Notes under the pieces: generated by a model
What the model was told of the DNA's origin: nothing
Database searches by the model: none
What the model saw: the letters and a program-made list of their open reading frames with translations, nothing else
Source: Stephanodiscus triporus
Taxonomy: Eukaryota > Bacillariophyta > Thalassiosirophyceae > Thalassiosirales > Thalassiosiraceae
DNA length: 14,126 nucleotides
NCBI GenBank assembly: GCA_036939755.1
Contig: JALLAZ010000547.1
Coordinates: 1 to 14,126, forward strand
Direction of reading: 5' to 3'
Position numbers and translations under genes: made by a program
Shown here: in pieces, positions 1 to 7,956 of the stretch
Numbering within the stretch: position 1 is the stretch's first letter
Layout: each line of letters opens with the position of its first letter

Positions 1-14
1 GTTGGGGTGTGTGT

Positions 15-34
15 TTTAGCTAGCTTTAGCTAGC
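15..34. repeat. Tandem 10-base direct repeat
   Basis: The ten bases TTTAGCTAGC occur twice head to tail. A related TTTAGCTG lies near base 65. The repeat sits about 150 bases upstream of the first ATG of the YbeY gene, so it could belong to its promoter or to a neighbouring gene beyond the window. No function can be assigned from sequence alone. Confidence 0.6.
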
Positions 35-187
35 GGCACAGCGTACTTTAGGGTAATTACCTACTTTTAGCTGTCGCAAAAAGGGAAGCCTTATTATTTA
101 TGTTGTGATGGGGGGTGCCAGGACACGCCTGTACGGTACCTACCGATAGAGGTAGTTACAGTACAGTCGCTGGCCTGGTTTGCAATA

Positions 188-1462
188 ATGGTGGGCCGAC
201 CCACCATCCAGGCATGGCCAACAACTATTTTTGTCACTCGCTTTTATCTTCTCTACTCTATGCACCTCCCCATCTCGCATCGAATATTGTTCTTGGCCAT
301 GATGCGACCGAATAGTTTCGCCGTCGCATCAGCTGTCTTAGAGCGTCCTATATCCCGCACATCGTCATCGCTGTCGTCACCCTGGATCACTCGTCCGCCA
401 TTCGGAGTCGATCGATGCATAAAATCACATCACCATCATCGACCGCCACCGCCGCCACCAGGCAATATCAAACCATACCACCGTAGATGTAGATGGCGTA
501 CCGTGTTGCATTCTTCTTGCTTCGCCGATGATCAACGATGGCGTCCGATTAAGAGACGTAACTCCATCGTCGGCCCGTTCTGCCTCCGCACAACAACATC
601 GTCATCATTAGGGCGAAGTACCGGGAAACCCATCAACGACCAACATCGATCGTCCACGCGATTATTCGGGAGCAATCCCAGCATGCCCAACGCCAAGCCG
701 GGTGCGATACTCCTCTCCGACGATCGCGATCCGACTCCGTCCGCAATACCCATCGACCTATCCGCACTCCACAAGACCATCGAAATCACTCGCGAGATAA
801 TCGGCTATCCCACCTACGACGTGTCGCTGAGCCTCGTCGACGACTCCTACATGCAAGAGCTCAACATGGGAACTCGTGGGGTGAACGCTCCCACAGACGT
901 CCTGAGCTTTTGCTTCCAGGAAAAGTTCGTGAAGCCGGGAGTGTTGGGGGAAGTGCAATTCGATTTCGACGATTTTTACAATTTGGGGGATATGCTGATT
1001 GACGTGGATTACGTCAAGAGGAAGTGCGAGGAGGATCGCGCGACTCATGATGCCACCGGACAGGATGGGGGAAAAACGAAGTTAGGCGAACGACGCTATG
1101 GTGATGGAATGATGGAGGGGGAAGTCATTTCAGAGCGAGCACTCGTGGATGGTAATGCTCCTCCGCATAATGAGGACGAAGAGAACGACGATGATGATTA
1201 CGATTACGAATACATGGAAGTTGAAGTTGACGAGTACGATGACCGGGGAGTGGCGCCTGCCATGCAATTCATTTATGATCCGGAAATTAGAATACACATG
1301 CTAATAGTACACGGGATGCTTCACCTCGTGGGGTATGATCACATCGAAGATGACGATTATGAGTTGATGGTCGTTAGGGAGGATGAGGTTTTGGCAGAAT
1401 TGAAACGAAGACTGGGGAATGATTTTGGACTAGGCAGGACGAGAGCGCTCCCAGAAAGGTGA
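188..1462 (+). CDS. ybeY: Endoribonuclease YbeY, probably organelle-targeted, with acidic insertion
   Basis: YbeY is a metal-dependent endoribonuclease that matures rRNA; plant homologues act in the plastid. The match is direct: N226..TRG..PTDVLSF (to about residue 241), LGDMLI at 266-271, and the metal-binding HGMLHLVGYDH with H375, H379 and H385, followed by HIEDDDYE as in bacterial YbeY. Bacterial proteins have about 150 residues; this frame has 424. Two additions explain the length. One is a basic, Ser/Arg-rich leader of roughly 165-185 residues with a His4-Arg-Pro6 run, typical of an organelle-targeting extension. The other is an insertion of about 75 residues between LGD and the metal motif (about 277-365), ending in a dense Asp/Glu/Tyr tract. 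The start is uncertain: in-frame ATGs at 188, 260, 299 and 302 all precede the core, and a 5' intron cannot be excluded. The gene converges on the next one. The family call is secure; the organelle is inferred. Confidence 0.93.
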   Translation: MVGRPTIQAWPTTIFVTRFYLLYSMHLPISHRILFLAMMRPNSFAVASAVLERPISRTSSSLSSPWITRPPFGVDRCIKSHHHHRPPPPPPGNIKPYHRRCRWRTVLHSSCFADDQRWRPIKRRNSIVGPFCLRTTTSSSLGRSTGKPINDQHRSSTRLFGSNPSMPNAKPGAILLSDDRDPTPSAIPIDLSALHKTIEITREIIGYPTYDVSLSLVDDSYMQELNMGTRGVNAPTDVLSFCFQEKFVKPGVLGEVQFDFDDFYNLGDMLIDVDYVKRKCEEDRATHDATGQDGGKTKLGERRYGDGMMEGEVISERALVDGNAPPHNEDEENDDDDYDYEYMEVEVDEYDDRGVAPAMQFIYDPEIRIHMLIVHGMLHLVGYDHIEDDDYELMVVREDEVLAELKRRLGNDFGLGRTRALPER

Positions 1463-1650
1463 ATAATCATGAGAAGGTGGAAGACTCTAAGATAATCGTC
1501 TTCATGAAGTACAGTGCGGATCAAGCTGAACTCTGCTGATATTATAATTATCTTTGAGGCCAAAGATTGTATGCCTTACTTGCAAGCCAGTGGAGCATTG
1601 TCAATGGGTCTGCTTCAACGTATTTACCTACATTTTCGTCCTGACTACGT

Positions 1651-1677
1651 CAAACTTAGTATTTCGTAGTAAGTTTG
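1651..1677. other. Inverted repeat between convergent genes
   Basis: CAAACTTA and TAAGTTTG form a perfect 8-base inverted repeat separated by 11 bases. An alternative pairing exists between ACTACG (1644-1649) and CGTAGT (1665-1670), which overlaps and excludes the first. It lies in the 237-base space between the convergent YbeY and 1700-3007 genes, so a role in 3'-end formation on either strand is possible but not shown. No other feature was seen in that space. Confidence 0.35.
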
Positions 1678-1699
1678 GTCTTCCTGCAGTAGACCACAA

Positions 1700-3007
1700 T
1701 CACGATACGATAGAGTCTTGATTCTTGTCCAAAATGTATTTCAACGCGATGAGCGACCGCGTCAGCACGAACAGCCCCATGTCGACATTGTCAGGATTCA
1801 CCTCCGACGAAGACGAAGACGACGCTGATTGTAAGGGTTCGAATATTTCCTTCCCGTCCGATGACAGCGGTCGATGTTGAAGATCGGTCGGTCGCGTGCC
1901 TTCCGATTCCTGCGATGATATTATCGGCACCTCCTTTGCCATCTCTGATGAGTCGCGCATCATCGTGCCCGAAGGCGCGATTACGTCGCTGGCATCATCC
2001 GATTCGATTGTGGACATCGTCTCTTCCTCAACCTCCTCATCCCCTTTATCCGCCTCCTTCTCTTCTTCCTCCTTCTCCCCTTCCTCTGCCTCCGCAACAG
2101 TAAAAATGTCTGAAGTTTCGGAAGAGATCGATTCGCGCAGGCGCCGCCTTCGCTCCTCGAACGGGTCGATGGGCGTTTTTACTTTCGCCTCCTCGATTCG
2201 CTGGAGTCGTTCATACCCGAGGGCTTCCGTGAGCGTGATGGTTCGTCGTCCCCCTATCGCCCCGTCGGGGATCGCGATTGACCCCCAACTGTCATTGCCG
2301 TCGTCGTCCGCCGCCGCCGTCGTCGTCGTCGTCCCACCCTCCGCCGTGATGATCGATCCCGCCGAATCCAAACCCCCGTCCCCCCGCGTGGATTTTTCGT
2401 CGCGGGATTCGACGAATGCGTCGGCGTCGTCCAGGCGCGCGTTTCGCACTTCCTCCGCCTCCTCGGCCGTGAGACCCTCCGTCAGATGCGCGTAATTTTC
2501 CAGCCGCGGGACGTCGACGGCGGATCGCGGTCGACCTGAAACGACCACGTCGGCATCGTCCGAACGCGCTCCTTTCCCCCCGTCGTCGTCGAACGCGTTC
2601 GGGGGGGAAGGGGACGACGACGCGACCACCGCCGGGACGGGAGGAGGGGTGGGATCGTCGTCCATCCCCCCCCTCCTACTCCTCTCCCGGAGCAGTCGCA
2701 TCCGCTCGAGATGTGCCTCCCGCGACGCCATGAGGAAAAACGAATCGTCGGCATCGTCGTCGTTGTCGCCGTCGACTGAATCCGCCTCGACGTGATTTCG
2801 ATCGGAAGACGATAGGGAGTTCGAGGAGAGTCTCCCCCCCCGCCGCGCGTCCATCGCGACCGACGATAAGACCGCTCGCACGACCCCGCCCGCGACGACG
2901 ACGCGATCCGGCGGCGCGCAGAATGATGCGGGTGGGATCACGAAGGACGCACCGTCGGCGGCGCGATGGCCGATGATCGCCGCGAGTACGAGGAGCGATG
3001 CCAGCAT
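1700..3007 (-). CDS. Hypothetical secreted or plastid-targeted acidic low-complexity protein
   Basis: No family was recognised. The frame gives 435 residues from the ATG at 3007; it stays open 25 codons further upstream to a GTG, but hydrophobic residues right after this ATG (LASLLVLAAIIG, 2-13) make it the natural start of a signal peptide. ASFV at 20-23 and ASFCAP at 27-32 resemble the ASAFAP motif that sends diatom proteins into the plastid, with the required Phe. Next come Asp-rich segments, a basic helix-like stretch (ASREAHLERMRLLRERSRR, about 93-111), Pro/Ser linkers, a more ordered stretch containing LENYAHLTEGLTAEEAEEV, another with TLTEALGYERLQRIEEAKVK, then a Glu/Lys run of about 30 residues. 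The last 20 or so residues, LFVLTRSLIALKYILDK, look like an amphipathic helix and are the best candidate for a conserved part. Much of the Asp/Ser content comes from GTC/GAC triplets. It converges with YbeY. That it is a gene is likely; its role is unknown. Confidence 0.75.
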   Translation of the reverse strand: MLASLLVLAAIIGHRAADGASFVIPPASFCAPPDRVVVAGGVVRAVLSSVAMDARRGGRLSSNSLSSSDRNHVEADSVDGDNDDDADDSFFLMASREAHLERMRLLRERSRRGGMDDDPTPPPVPAVVASSSPSPPNAFDDDGGKGARSDDADVVVSGRPRSAVDVPRLENYAHLTEGLTAEEAEEVRNARLDDADAFVESRDEKSTRGDGGLDSAGSIITAEGGTTTTTAAADDDGNDSWGSIAIPDGAIGGRRTITLTEALGYERLQRIEEAKVKTPIDPFEERRRRLRESISSETSDIFTVAEAEEGEKEEEEKEADKGDEEVEEETMSTIESDDASDVIAPSGTMMRDSSEMAKEVPIISSQESEGTRPTDLQHRPLSSDGKEIFEPLQSASSSSSSEVNPDNVDMGLFVLTRSLIALKYILDKNQDSIVS

Positions 3008-3647
3008 CGTCGTCGTCGTCGGTGTCGTCGTTGTTTGTGTGGTTTGGCCGTCGCCGAAAAAAAGGCGCGCCTTTTTTTTCACGCACCCTCCTTATCTTCA
3101 TCCAGCACCACCATTCCACGACGCTGGGTCCCAAAAAAATATGATGGCCCTTCGACGATCGATCGGGCTCGCGTAACCTACGTCCACGTGCTTCGGACTC
3201 CACCGCCAATGTTATAATGATCTCCAAGCTGCGCGTGCTCCGCCAATAGTAACGTCCAAGCTATCTACGGGTGTGACCGAGCTTCGGGCTTAGCCGATGT
3301 CACAATGATCAACGCCCAAGCTGCGGGCTCCACCAGTATAATATAAAGATCGCGGCTCCTCAACGATATTCATGTTCGAATGACAAACGAAAATGGTGTA
3401 TTGGAGAATAACGATGACCTTAGACTACGATTACAAACTGAGTCATCATAAGTTGATGCAATGAAATATTCAGAAGAAAAAGAAGGTAGACCAACATTAT
3501 GTGATAGGAGCGGACCGATCGATCTGACAAGGGTCTAGTCAAAATCTTCTTGGAAGGAACACTTGGTGGAACGACAGAGATTTTTCCACGGGACACACAA
3601 AAAATTATGTAATATGCATGAGCGGGGCCCCGACGCATCCGCGTCTA
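3008..3647. other. Non-coding region: upstream of 1700-3007 gene, downstream of 3648-4230 gene
   Basis: This 640-base stretch separates two minus-strand genes. It should hold the promoter and 5' UTR of the 1700-3007 gene and the 3' UTR of the 3648-4230 gene. It contains short A/T runs near 3056-3080 and 3133-3139 and the degenerate repeat described separately. Short open frames in it show no recognisable protein. No RNA gene was seen. Confidence 0.5.
3190..3360. repeat. Degenerate ~40-base repeat, about four copies
   Basis: A unit of the form CTTCGGrCT..CACCG(C)CAATGT..AATGATC..CCAAGCTG recurs. The clearest copies are at 3191-3230 and 3282-3323. A shorter copy at 3231-3271 lacks the AATGATC part, and a diverged copy at 3323-3360 retains GCGGGCTCCACCAGT and AAGATC. 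The copies are head to tail on the same strand and lie 180-350 bases upstream of the 3007 start codon. They may be a decayed minisatellite or a repeated promoter element. Confidence 0.55.
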
Positions 3648-4230
3648 CTAAAGGATCATTGCAACGCCCACGGCCGCACACGCTGCCACGGTAGTTACGA
3701 TGGTCGCGGCCCTTCGCGTGGAAAAAAAAAAGATGATGAGGGATAGCACGGAGAGAGATGGCGTGAGTCATTGATACATCGTCGGACAGGGGGCGTAAAT
3801 TGCAGTGGAGTCGTCGGGCGCCAGCGACTGACGTGATGGACGTTTCGGTGGCACGTCCTTCGGGCTCCATCGAAGGAACGTACAGGATTGATCATCGCCA
3901 CACATTCGAACGAACTTACCCTGATACGGTCTCAACCTCCGCAGTCGTCAGAGCGGCGTTCGCCTCAGTTTTTTCGTCGTCTTGGCCGTCGTTGTCCCCT
4001 TCGACACCGCCGAACGTCAAGGATGCAGAAATGGATCCGACCATGGACAATTCGAGTTGACTGAACGCGGGTTCATAATCGAGGAATACCTCGCGGACAT
4101 CGCGTCGTACCCTCGACGACAGCAGCGACTTGCGCCTCGATTGCATACGCACGCGAACGAGGGTTGAGGCGTCGGCGGATGCAGTGCACAGCAGGGTAAC
4201 GAGGGCGGCGGAGGGAGTGGAGATCCTCAT
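3648..4230 (-). CDS. Small secretory-pathway membrane protein, two exons (hypothetical)
   Basis: Exon 1 is 4230-3920 and exon 2 is 3711-3648, joined across a 208-base intron that starts GTAAGT at 3919 and ends in a T10 tract and GCGAAG at 3712. The product has 124 residues. Residues 1-22 (MRISTPSAALVTLLCTASADAS) read as a signal peptide. Next come a basic segment (about 27-45), FLDYEPAFSQLELSMVGSIS (about 49-68), and an acidic Gly/Asp/Glu linker. Splicing replaces an immediate stop with AATIVTTVAACAAVGVAMIL and a TAG, a hydrophobic C-terminal segment long enough to span a membrane. The coherent hydrophobic tail supports the splice. No family was recognised, and the signal peptide lacks a clear Phe-containing plastid motif, so the ER or endomembrane system is more likely. 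It is divergent from the HIT gene and shares 387 bases of upstream DNA with it. Confidence 0.65.
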
Positions 4231-4617
4231 TGTTGCGATGGGGCAATGCTGATGATTGAGAATTATGATGAATGGTACTCAGCGCTCTTTGTGTGTTTTC
4301 TTCAGTTCGAAAAATCTCGAGCCGGATGATTCATAGGCTGTTTTTCTCGATGGACCTGGACTGCTTTTACTCCAGAACAACATGGTTTTTAATCATGTTT
4401 GTCATTGTAAATACTACGATACTTGGGACTCTGCAAAAATAATATCCAAGATAATGCCCCGACTTTTACGGTATCTTACGATATCGTACAATAATTATGA
4501 TAGTAATTCGCCCGAAAAGGGCCAAAAGAGTACGTACATACCTACTTACACTTCAAATACTTGGGCAACCCGTAAAAACTGGACACGCAGGCCTGGTGTG
4601 CCGCGTGAACGAATTAC
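4231..4617. promoter_or_regulatory. Divergent intergenic region, probable shared promoter
   Basis: The 387 bases between the start codons of the 3648-4230 gene (-) and the HIT gene (+) must carry the 5' ends of both. The DNA is A/T-rich in the middle (about 4380-4520) and holds a perfect palindrome at 4477-4488. No TATA or initiator element can be called with confidence. Short open frames here lack any recognisable protein. Confidence 0.5.
4477..4488. promoter_or_regulatory. Perfect 12-base palindrome, possible protein-binding site
   Basis: TACGATATCGTA reads identically on both strands and lies 130 bases upstream of the HIT ATG and 247 bases upstream of the other gene. A symmetric site in a divergent promoter could bind a dimeric factor, but a 12-base palindrome can also occur by chance. 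Confidence 0.3.
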
Positions 4618-5205
4618 ATGAACATGGGTGGCTTATCCTGCTTCCAATCTCTCTTTCGAAACCCGTACGACAACGTGCCAGGTCTCTCCCCGGCGACATG
4701 CGTCTATCACGAGCCGCCGCCCGGCGCAACCGTCGCCGATTATTATTCCGCCAATCCCGGCGTCTTCGGCAGGATCCTTAACGGTGAATTGCCCAGCAGG
4801 GACTACGGCGAGACGCCGGAATTGCTTGCCTTCGGTGATCGATCGCCCAAGGCCGAGTTTCACGCGCTGGTGATACCGAAGCGATACGTCCCAAATGTTT
4901 ACTCGCTGGCAGGCGACGACGATGCGGACCTCGTCCGGGACATGAGGCGCATGGCTCTGAGTCTGCTCGAGAACTTTCAGCCACGCGCGCGCGCGACGGA
5001 GGATTACGTCCTATGCTTCCACGTCCCGCCGTTCAACAGCGTCGATCACCTGCACCTTCACGTCCTCGCGCCCGCGTCGAAGATGGACTGGGTACATCGA
5101 TACGGGAAGTACAATTGTGGGACGATGTGGTGCGTCAGCGATTTGGAAGTCATCGATCGGCTTAGCAGGGGAATGGCAGCGGTGCCGTACGCGAAGATGT
5201 TCTGA
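4618..5205 (+). CDS. HIT-family nucleotide hydrolase/transferase, HINT3/HINT4-like
   Basis: Histidine-triad proteins cleave or transfer AMP from adenylylated substrates such as AMP-phosphoramidates or adenylyl sulfate. The 195-residue product has the whole HIT fold: FGRILNGELPSR (50-61), a beta strand and loop LAFGDRSPKAEFHALVIPKRYV, and the triad HLHLHVL with H144, H146 and H148, the middle His being the nucleophile in this family. The context PPFNSVDHLHLHV, with a following Trp/Tyr-rich tail (MDWVHRYGKYNCGTMW), resembles the plant HINT4 and HINT3 branch (adenylylsulfatase or phosphoramidase) more than HINT1; the branch call is tentative. Start: ATGs at 4618 and 4624 are in frame. The second would give MGGLSC, with Gly2 and Cys6 that could be lipid-modified, though a Ser/Thr at position 6 is usual for myristoylation. 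There is no signal peptide, so it is likely cytosolic or nuclear. Single exon; convergent with the MATE gene across 277 bases in which nothing was recognised. Confidence 0.9.
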   Translation: MNMGGLSCFQSLFRNPYDNVPGLSPATCVYHEPPPGATVADYYSANPGVFGRILNGELPSRDYGETPELLAFGDRSPKAEFHALVIPKRYVPNVYSLAGDDDADLVRDMRRMALSLLENFQPRARATEDYVLCFHVPPFNSVDHLHLHVLAPASKMDWVHRYGKYNCGTMWCVSDLEVIDRLSRGMAAVPYAKMF

Positions 5206-5482
5206 ATTCGTATATTATTATCGGTGCCCTCCTTCTGGTGTGGCCGAGGGAGGCCGTCGAAATTGCGTCCATTTGTTGGTGATGAAATATCAACCTCACT
5301 TCTTGCGTTGACGCTGGACATGGTATGCCATTTCTGCTCGTCGTTGTCGCGGTGATCATGAAGGCAAAATATATGAAGATTCTTTGAATACAAACTACTT
5401 TGAGTCTTGGTTTAGTATCTTTTTCGGGTCGATTGATGATCATAGTATTGAACACAATTGACCCTTTCCTCGAGGCGAAACC

Positions 5483-7633
5483 TCATATCGTGGCTCCCTC
5501 CGTTCGAGCGCCCTCAGCTCGCAACATATTCCAAATTCCAGTTTTGGATTGAAATCGAATGACGCCCGTGACAACCTGTGCACCCATGAATGCCTAGAAA
5601 AATTAACGTGGTGAATCCGAATCAGCACTCAAAAAATTACAGAGCTCGTATCATGGGCCCAGGATATACAGCGAAAAGAATACCGACGACTACTTACCGC
5701 CAAGGCCCACCATATCTTTCCCAACGACATAATGTTGGCATTTGCCCAGACTTGTATCATCGCGACGCAAACTAGATTGGCGAGCCACATGGCCTGTGTT
5801 ATTTTCGTAGGGCAGAATATTCGAAGCCATTAGGAACATAAAGTAAAACAACAGACTTCACAGCGGTGACACCTTTCGCTTACCGCCATGGAGTTTTTCC
5901 AATCCAGGCCGCCCATAATGATGCCATTGACGGGATATGCGAGACCTTTGAGAACTGTCAAATTATCGCACACAAGAGAGAATTGGCGGTTCAGCATATC
6001 GATCATGTCGGGGGCAGGAAGATTCGAAAACGCCGTCACGCCCATAACCGAAAAAGGAGACAAAAACTCACCCTGGGTGATCAAGACCACCGGGAAGACG
6101 GCGGCGCTCGCCTCGCGGATGGCCACGTTCGTCGTCAGGCTTCGGAGCACGCCGTCCCTCTGGAAGTAAGTGAGCAGGCTCAACGCCCCGGCGACCATAC
6201 CTCCAACCAGGATGGATCCATTGATCAGGTGTCGCACGCGCTCGGCGCGAACGGATGCGGCCGCCGTACCCCCCGCGGCATCTTCGCCGCCGGCCATCTC
6301 GCGCGCTAGGAGGGTCTGCACCGCCACGGCGACCGATTCGCATATTTGGGTGGTGGCGAATCCCAGCTGGAAGGTGAGATTGTACGCCGCGGCGGCGACG
6401 GGCCCGAGAAGCGCCTACGCAAAAAAAAAAAAAAAAAGAAGGACAATTCGAGGGTGAGCGCCATGAGCGAAAATGGGCGCGCGACGTCCGTGAAGCGAGG
6501 GACTAACGAACGAACGATAGAACGCGACCCGCCCTACTCACCGCCTGCCGCGCGCAGACCGAGTAGGCGAGCACCTTCCCCACCGTCCTAGCGAGAACGT
6601 ACGATCCCGCCCCGACGTACTCCCTCAGAGTCCCTCCCATTTCCCTCCACATGCCCAGGACGTCAATGCCCACCCGTCGATGGAGGCTATATAACAGCGG
6701 TACCAACGCGACGTACTGCGCGACGGCGGTGCCCGCCGCGGCGCCGCTCGCGCCGAACTTCAGGCCGAATATGAAGAGCGGATCCAACATCGCGTTCAAC
6801 GCCGTGAAGAGGAGGGAGTATTTCAACGGCGTCGCCGTATCGCCGAGGCCGCGATATATCCCGTTCGTCACCAGCCACAGCGTGGCCGCGGGGGTGCCGA
6901 GGGCGCGCACCCGCATGTAGGAGCACGCCGACGCGTGCATCCCCGACGCGGACGTGACGCCCATCCCCGCGAGTATAGAATTCGCGAAGGCGAAGTACAG
7001 CACGAGCTGGACCGTCCCGACGGCGAGGGCGAGGAGCATCGCCGAGGAAACCGCCATAGAGAGCGCCCGTCGTTCCCCTCCCTCCCGATCGTGGATGTTG
7101 TCGTCGCCCTCGTCCTCGACGTCGTCGTTCTTCCTATTCTTCCTCCTGCCGTCCTCGCTCGCGACTAGCGATATCGACGTTCGAAGGAGGGGATCGTTGT
7201 ACAGCTTTCCCACGGCGTACTGGGCCGATATCGCCACCCCGGCACCTCCCAGGACCTCCGGTCCAAGTCGACCGAGGTAGGCGGTGTCGACGAGTCCCGC
7301 GAGCGGCTCCGCCGCCAACTGCACGAACGCGGGCATCGCTATGGAGAAGAACTCCATCGTGAGCTGTCGCTTCTGTCGTCCGATCGGGACCAACGTCGTC
7401 CCGTCCCACACGTCGGACGCTCCACCCGCGGCCGGGAGGGACGTCGACGACGACGTCATCCCGCGCGGGCCCGCCGCCATCCGACCTCGATGGCGACGAC
7501 ATTGATGCGGGAACGACGGGCCTGGGATCAACGACAGCGCGACGACGCGATGGACGCTCGCCGTCGTCGTTATCAAGGCCGACAGACAGGACGATAGGCG
7601 CACGAGGCGGCATGACGACGAGTGGCTGCTCAT
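5483..7633 (-). CDS. MATE-family efflux transporter, DinF/EDS5-like, five exons
   Basis: Exons: 7633-6542, 6414-6072, 5954-5884, 5793-5698, 5593-5483; introns of 127, 117, 90 and 104 bases, all GT-AG, phases 0, 1, 0, 0. The product has 570 residues. MATE proteins export organic cations, phenolics or citrate using H+ or Na+ gradients. Key stretches: MEFFSIAMPAFVQLAAEPL and LVDTAYLGRLG (about 93-124), KLYNDPLLRTSISLVA as in plant plastid MATEs, GIYRGLGDTATPLKYS (about 258-273), a second repeat with YNLTFQLGFATTQICESVA, and a C-terminus with NGIIMGGLDW, MWLANLVCVAM and FMGAQVVTGVIRFQSKTGIW. A charged loop of about 30 residues (about 161-189) follows the second helix. The start is the ATG at 7633, which begins a Ser/Arg-rich, partly hydrophobic leader; the frame is open to an ATG at 7720. 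Plastid or other internal membrane is inferred from the leader and subfamily. The substrate is unknown. Confidence 0.92.
5955..6071 (-). other. Stop-free intron of 39 codons in the MATE gene
   Basis: GTGAGT at 6071 and TTTGACAG at 5955 bound a 117-base intron. It is a multiple of three and contains no stop in the reading frame, so retention would add 39 residues between VVLITQ and VLKGLAYPVN. Family alignment from memory places these two pieces directly together, which supports removal. Confidence 0.75.
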
Positions 7634-7956
7634 CTTTATTAGAGTTGGTGTGTTCGACAGAAGGGAGGGCGAAAAAGCTTGAGCTACACGTGTAACAGTC
7701 CAAGAGTTCTTTTGGTCCATCGGGCAAATAAGTTAAGAATGAAACTGATGAATTGGTCGTTATCGCTGAGGTCGCAAACGCCGGCGCAGGGTTTACCAGC
7801 CGGCCATAGATCCTGATAGTTTGATCTCATTTGGCCACTGTCCTGTGTGACGACGCCTGAACCTTTCCAACCTTCACAGTTGAGCAAAAAGCTCGTTGAA
7901 AAAAAGAGTTTATAGCGTATTATTATTTAAGATGATGAACTAACAATATCACACCA
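7634..7956. other. Space between the kinase gene 3' end and the MATE start
   Basis: These 323 bases lie between two minus-strand genes and should hold the MATE promoter and 5' UTR and the 3' UTR of the F-box/kinase gene. The MATE frame stays open back to 7720, so part may code if the upstream ATG is used. The stretch from about 7885 to 7960 is A/T-rich, consistent with a 3' end. A 67-codon open frame at 7684-7887 (-) has no recognisable similarity. Confidence 0.45.

Noticed and set aside
449..500. His4-Arg-Pro6 run in the YbeY leader as an engineered tag
   Set aside because: The codons are mixed and the surrounding leader is ordinary low-complexity organelle-type sequence; no vector features are nearby.
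1896..2495. A 199-codon plus-strand open frame opposite the acidic-protein gene
   Set aside because: Its Ser/Val-rich composition is the complement of the minus-strand Asp/Glu-rich frame, which has a signal peptide and a start.
3420..3870. Short minus-strand frames at 3420-3638 and 3535-3870
   Set aside because: They overlap the intron, exon 2 and probable 3' UTR of the 3648-4230 gene, in other frames, and show no recognisable motif.
5830..6327. A separate 165-residue minus-strand gene
   Set aside because: It is MATE exons 2 and 3 read through introns; the family motifs join cleanly only after splicing.
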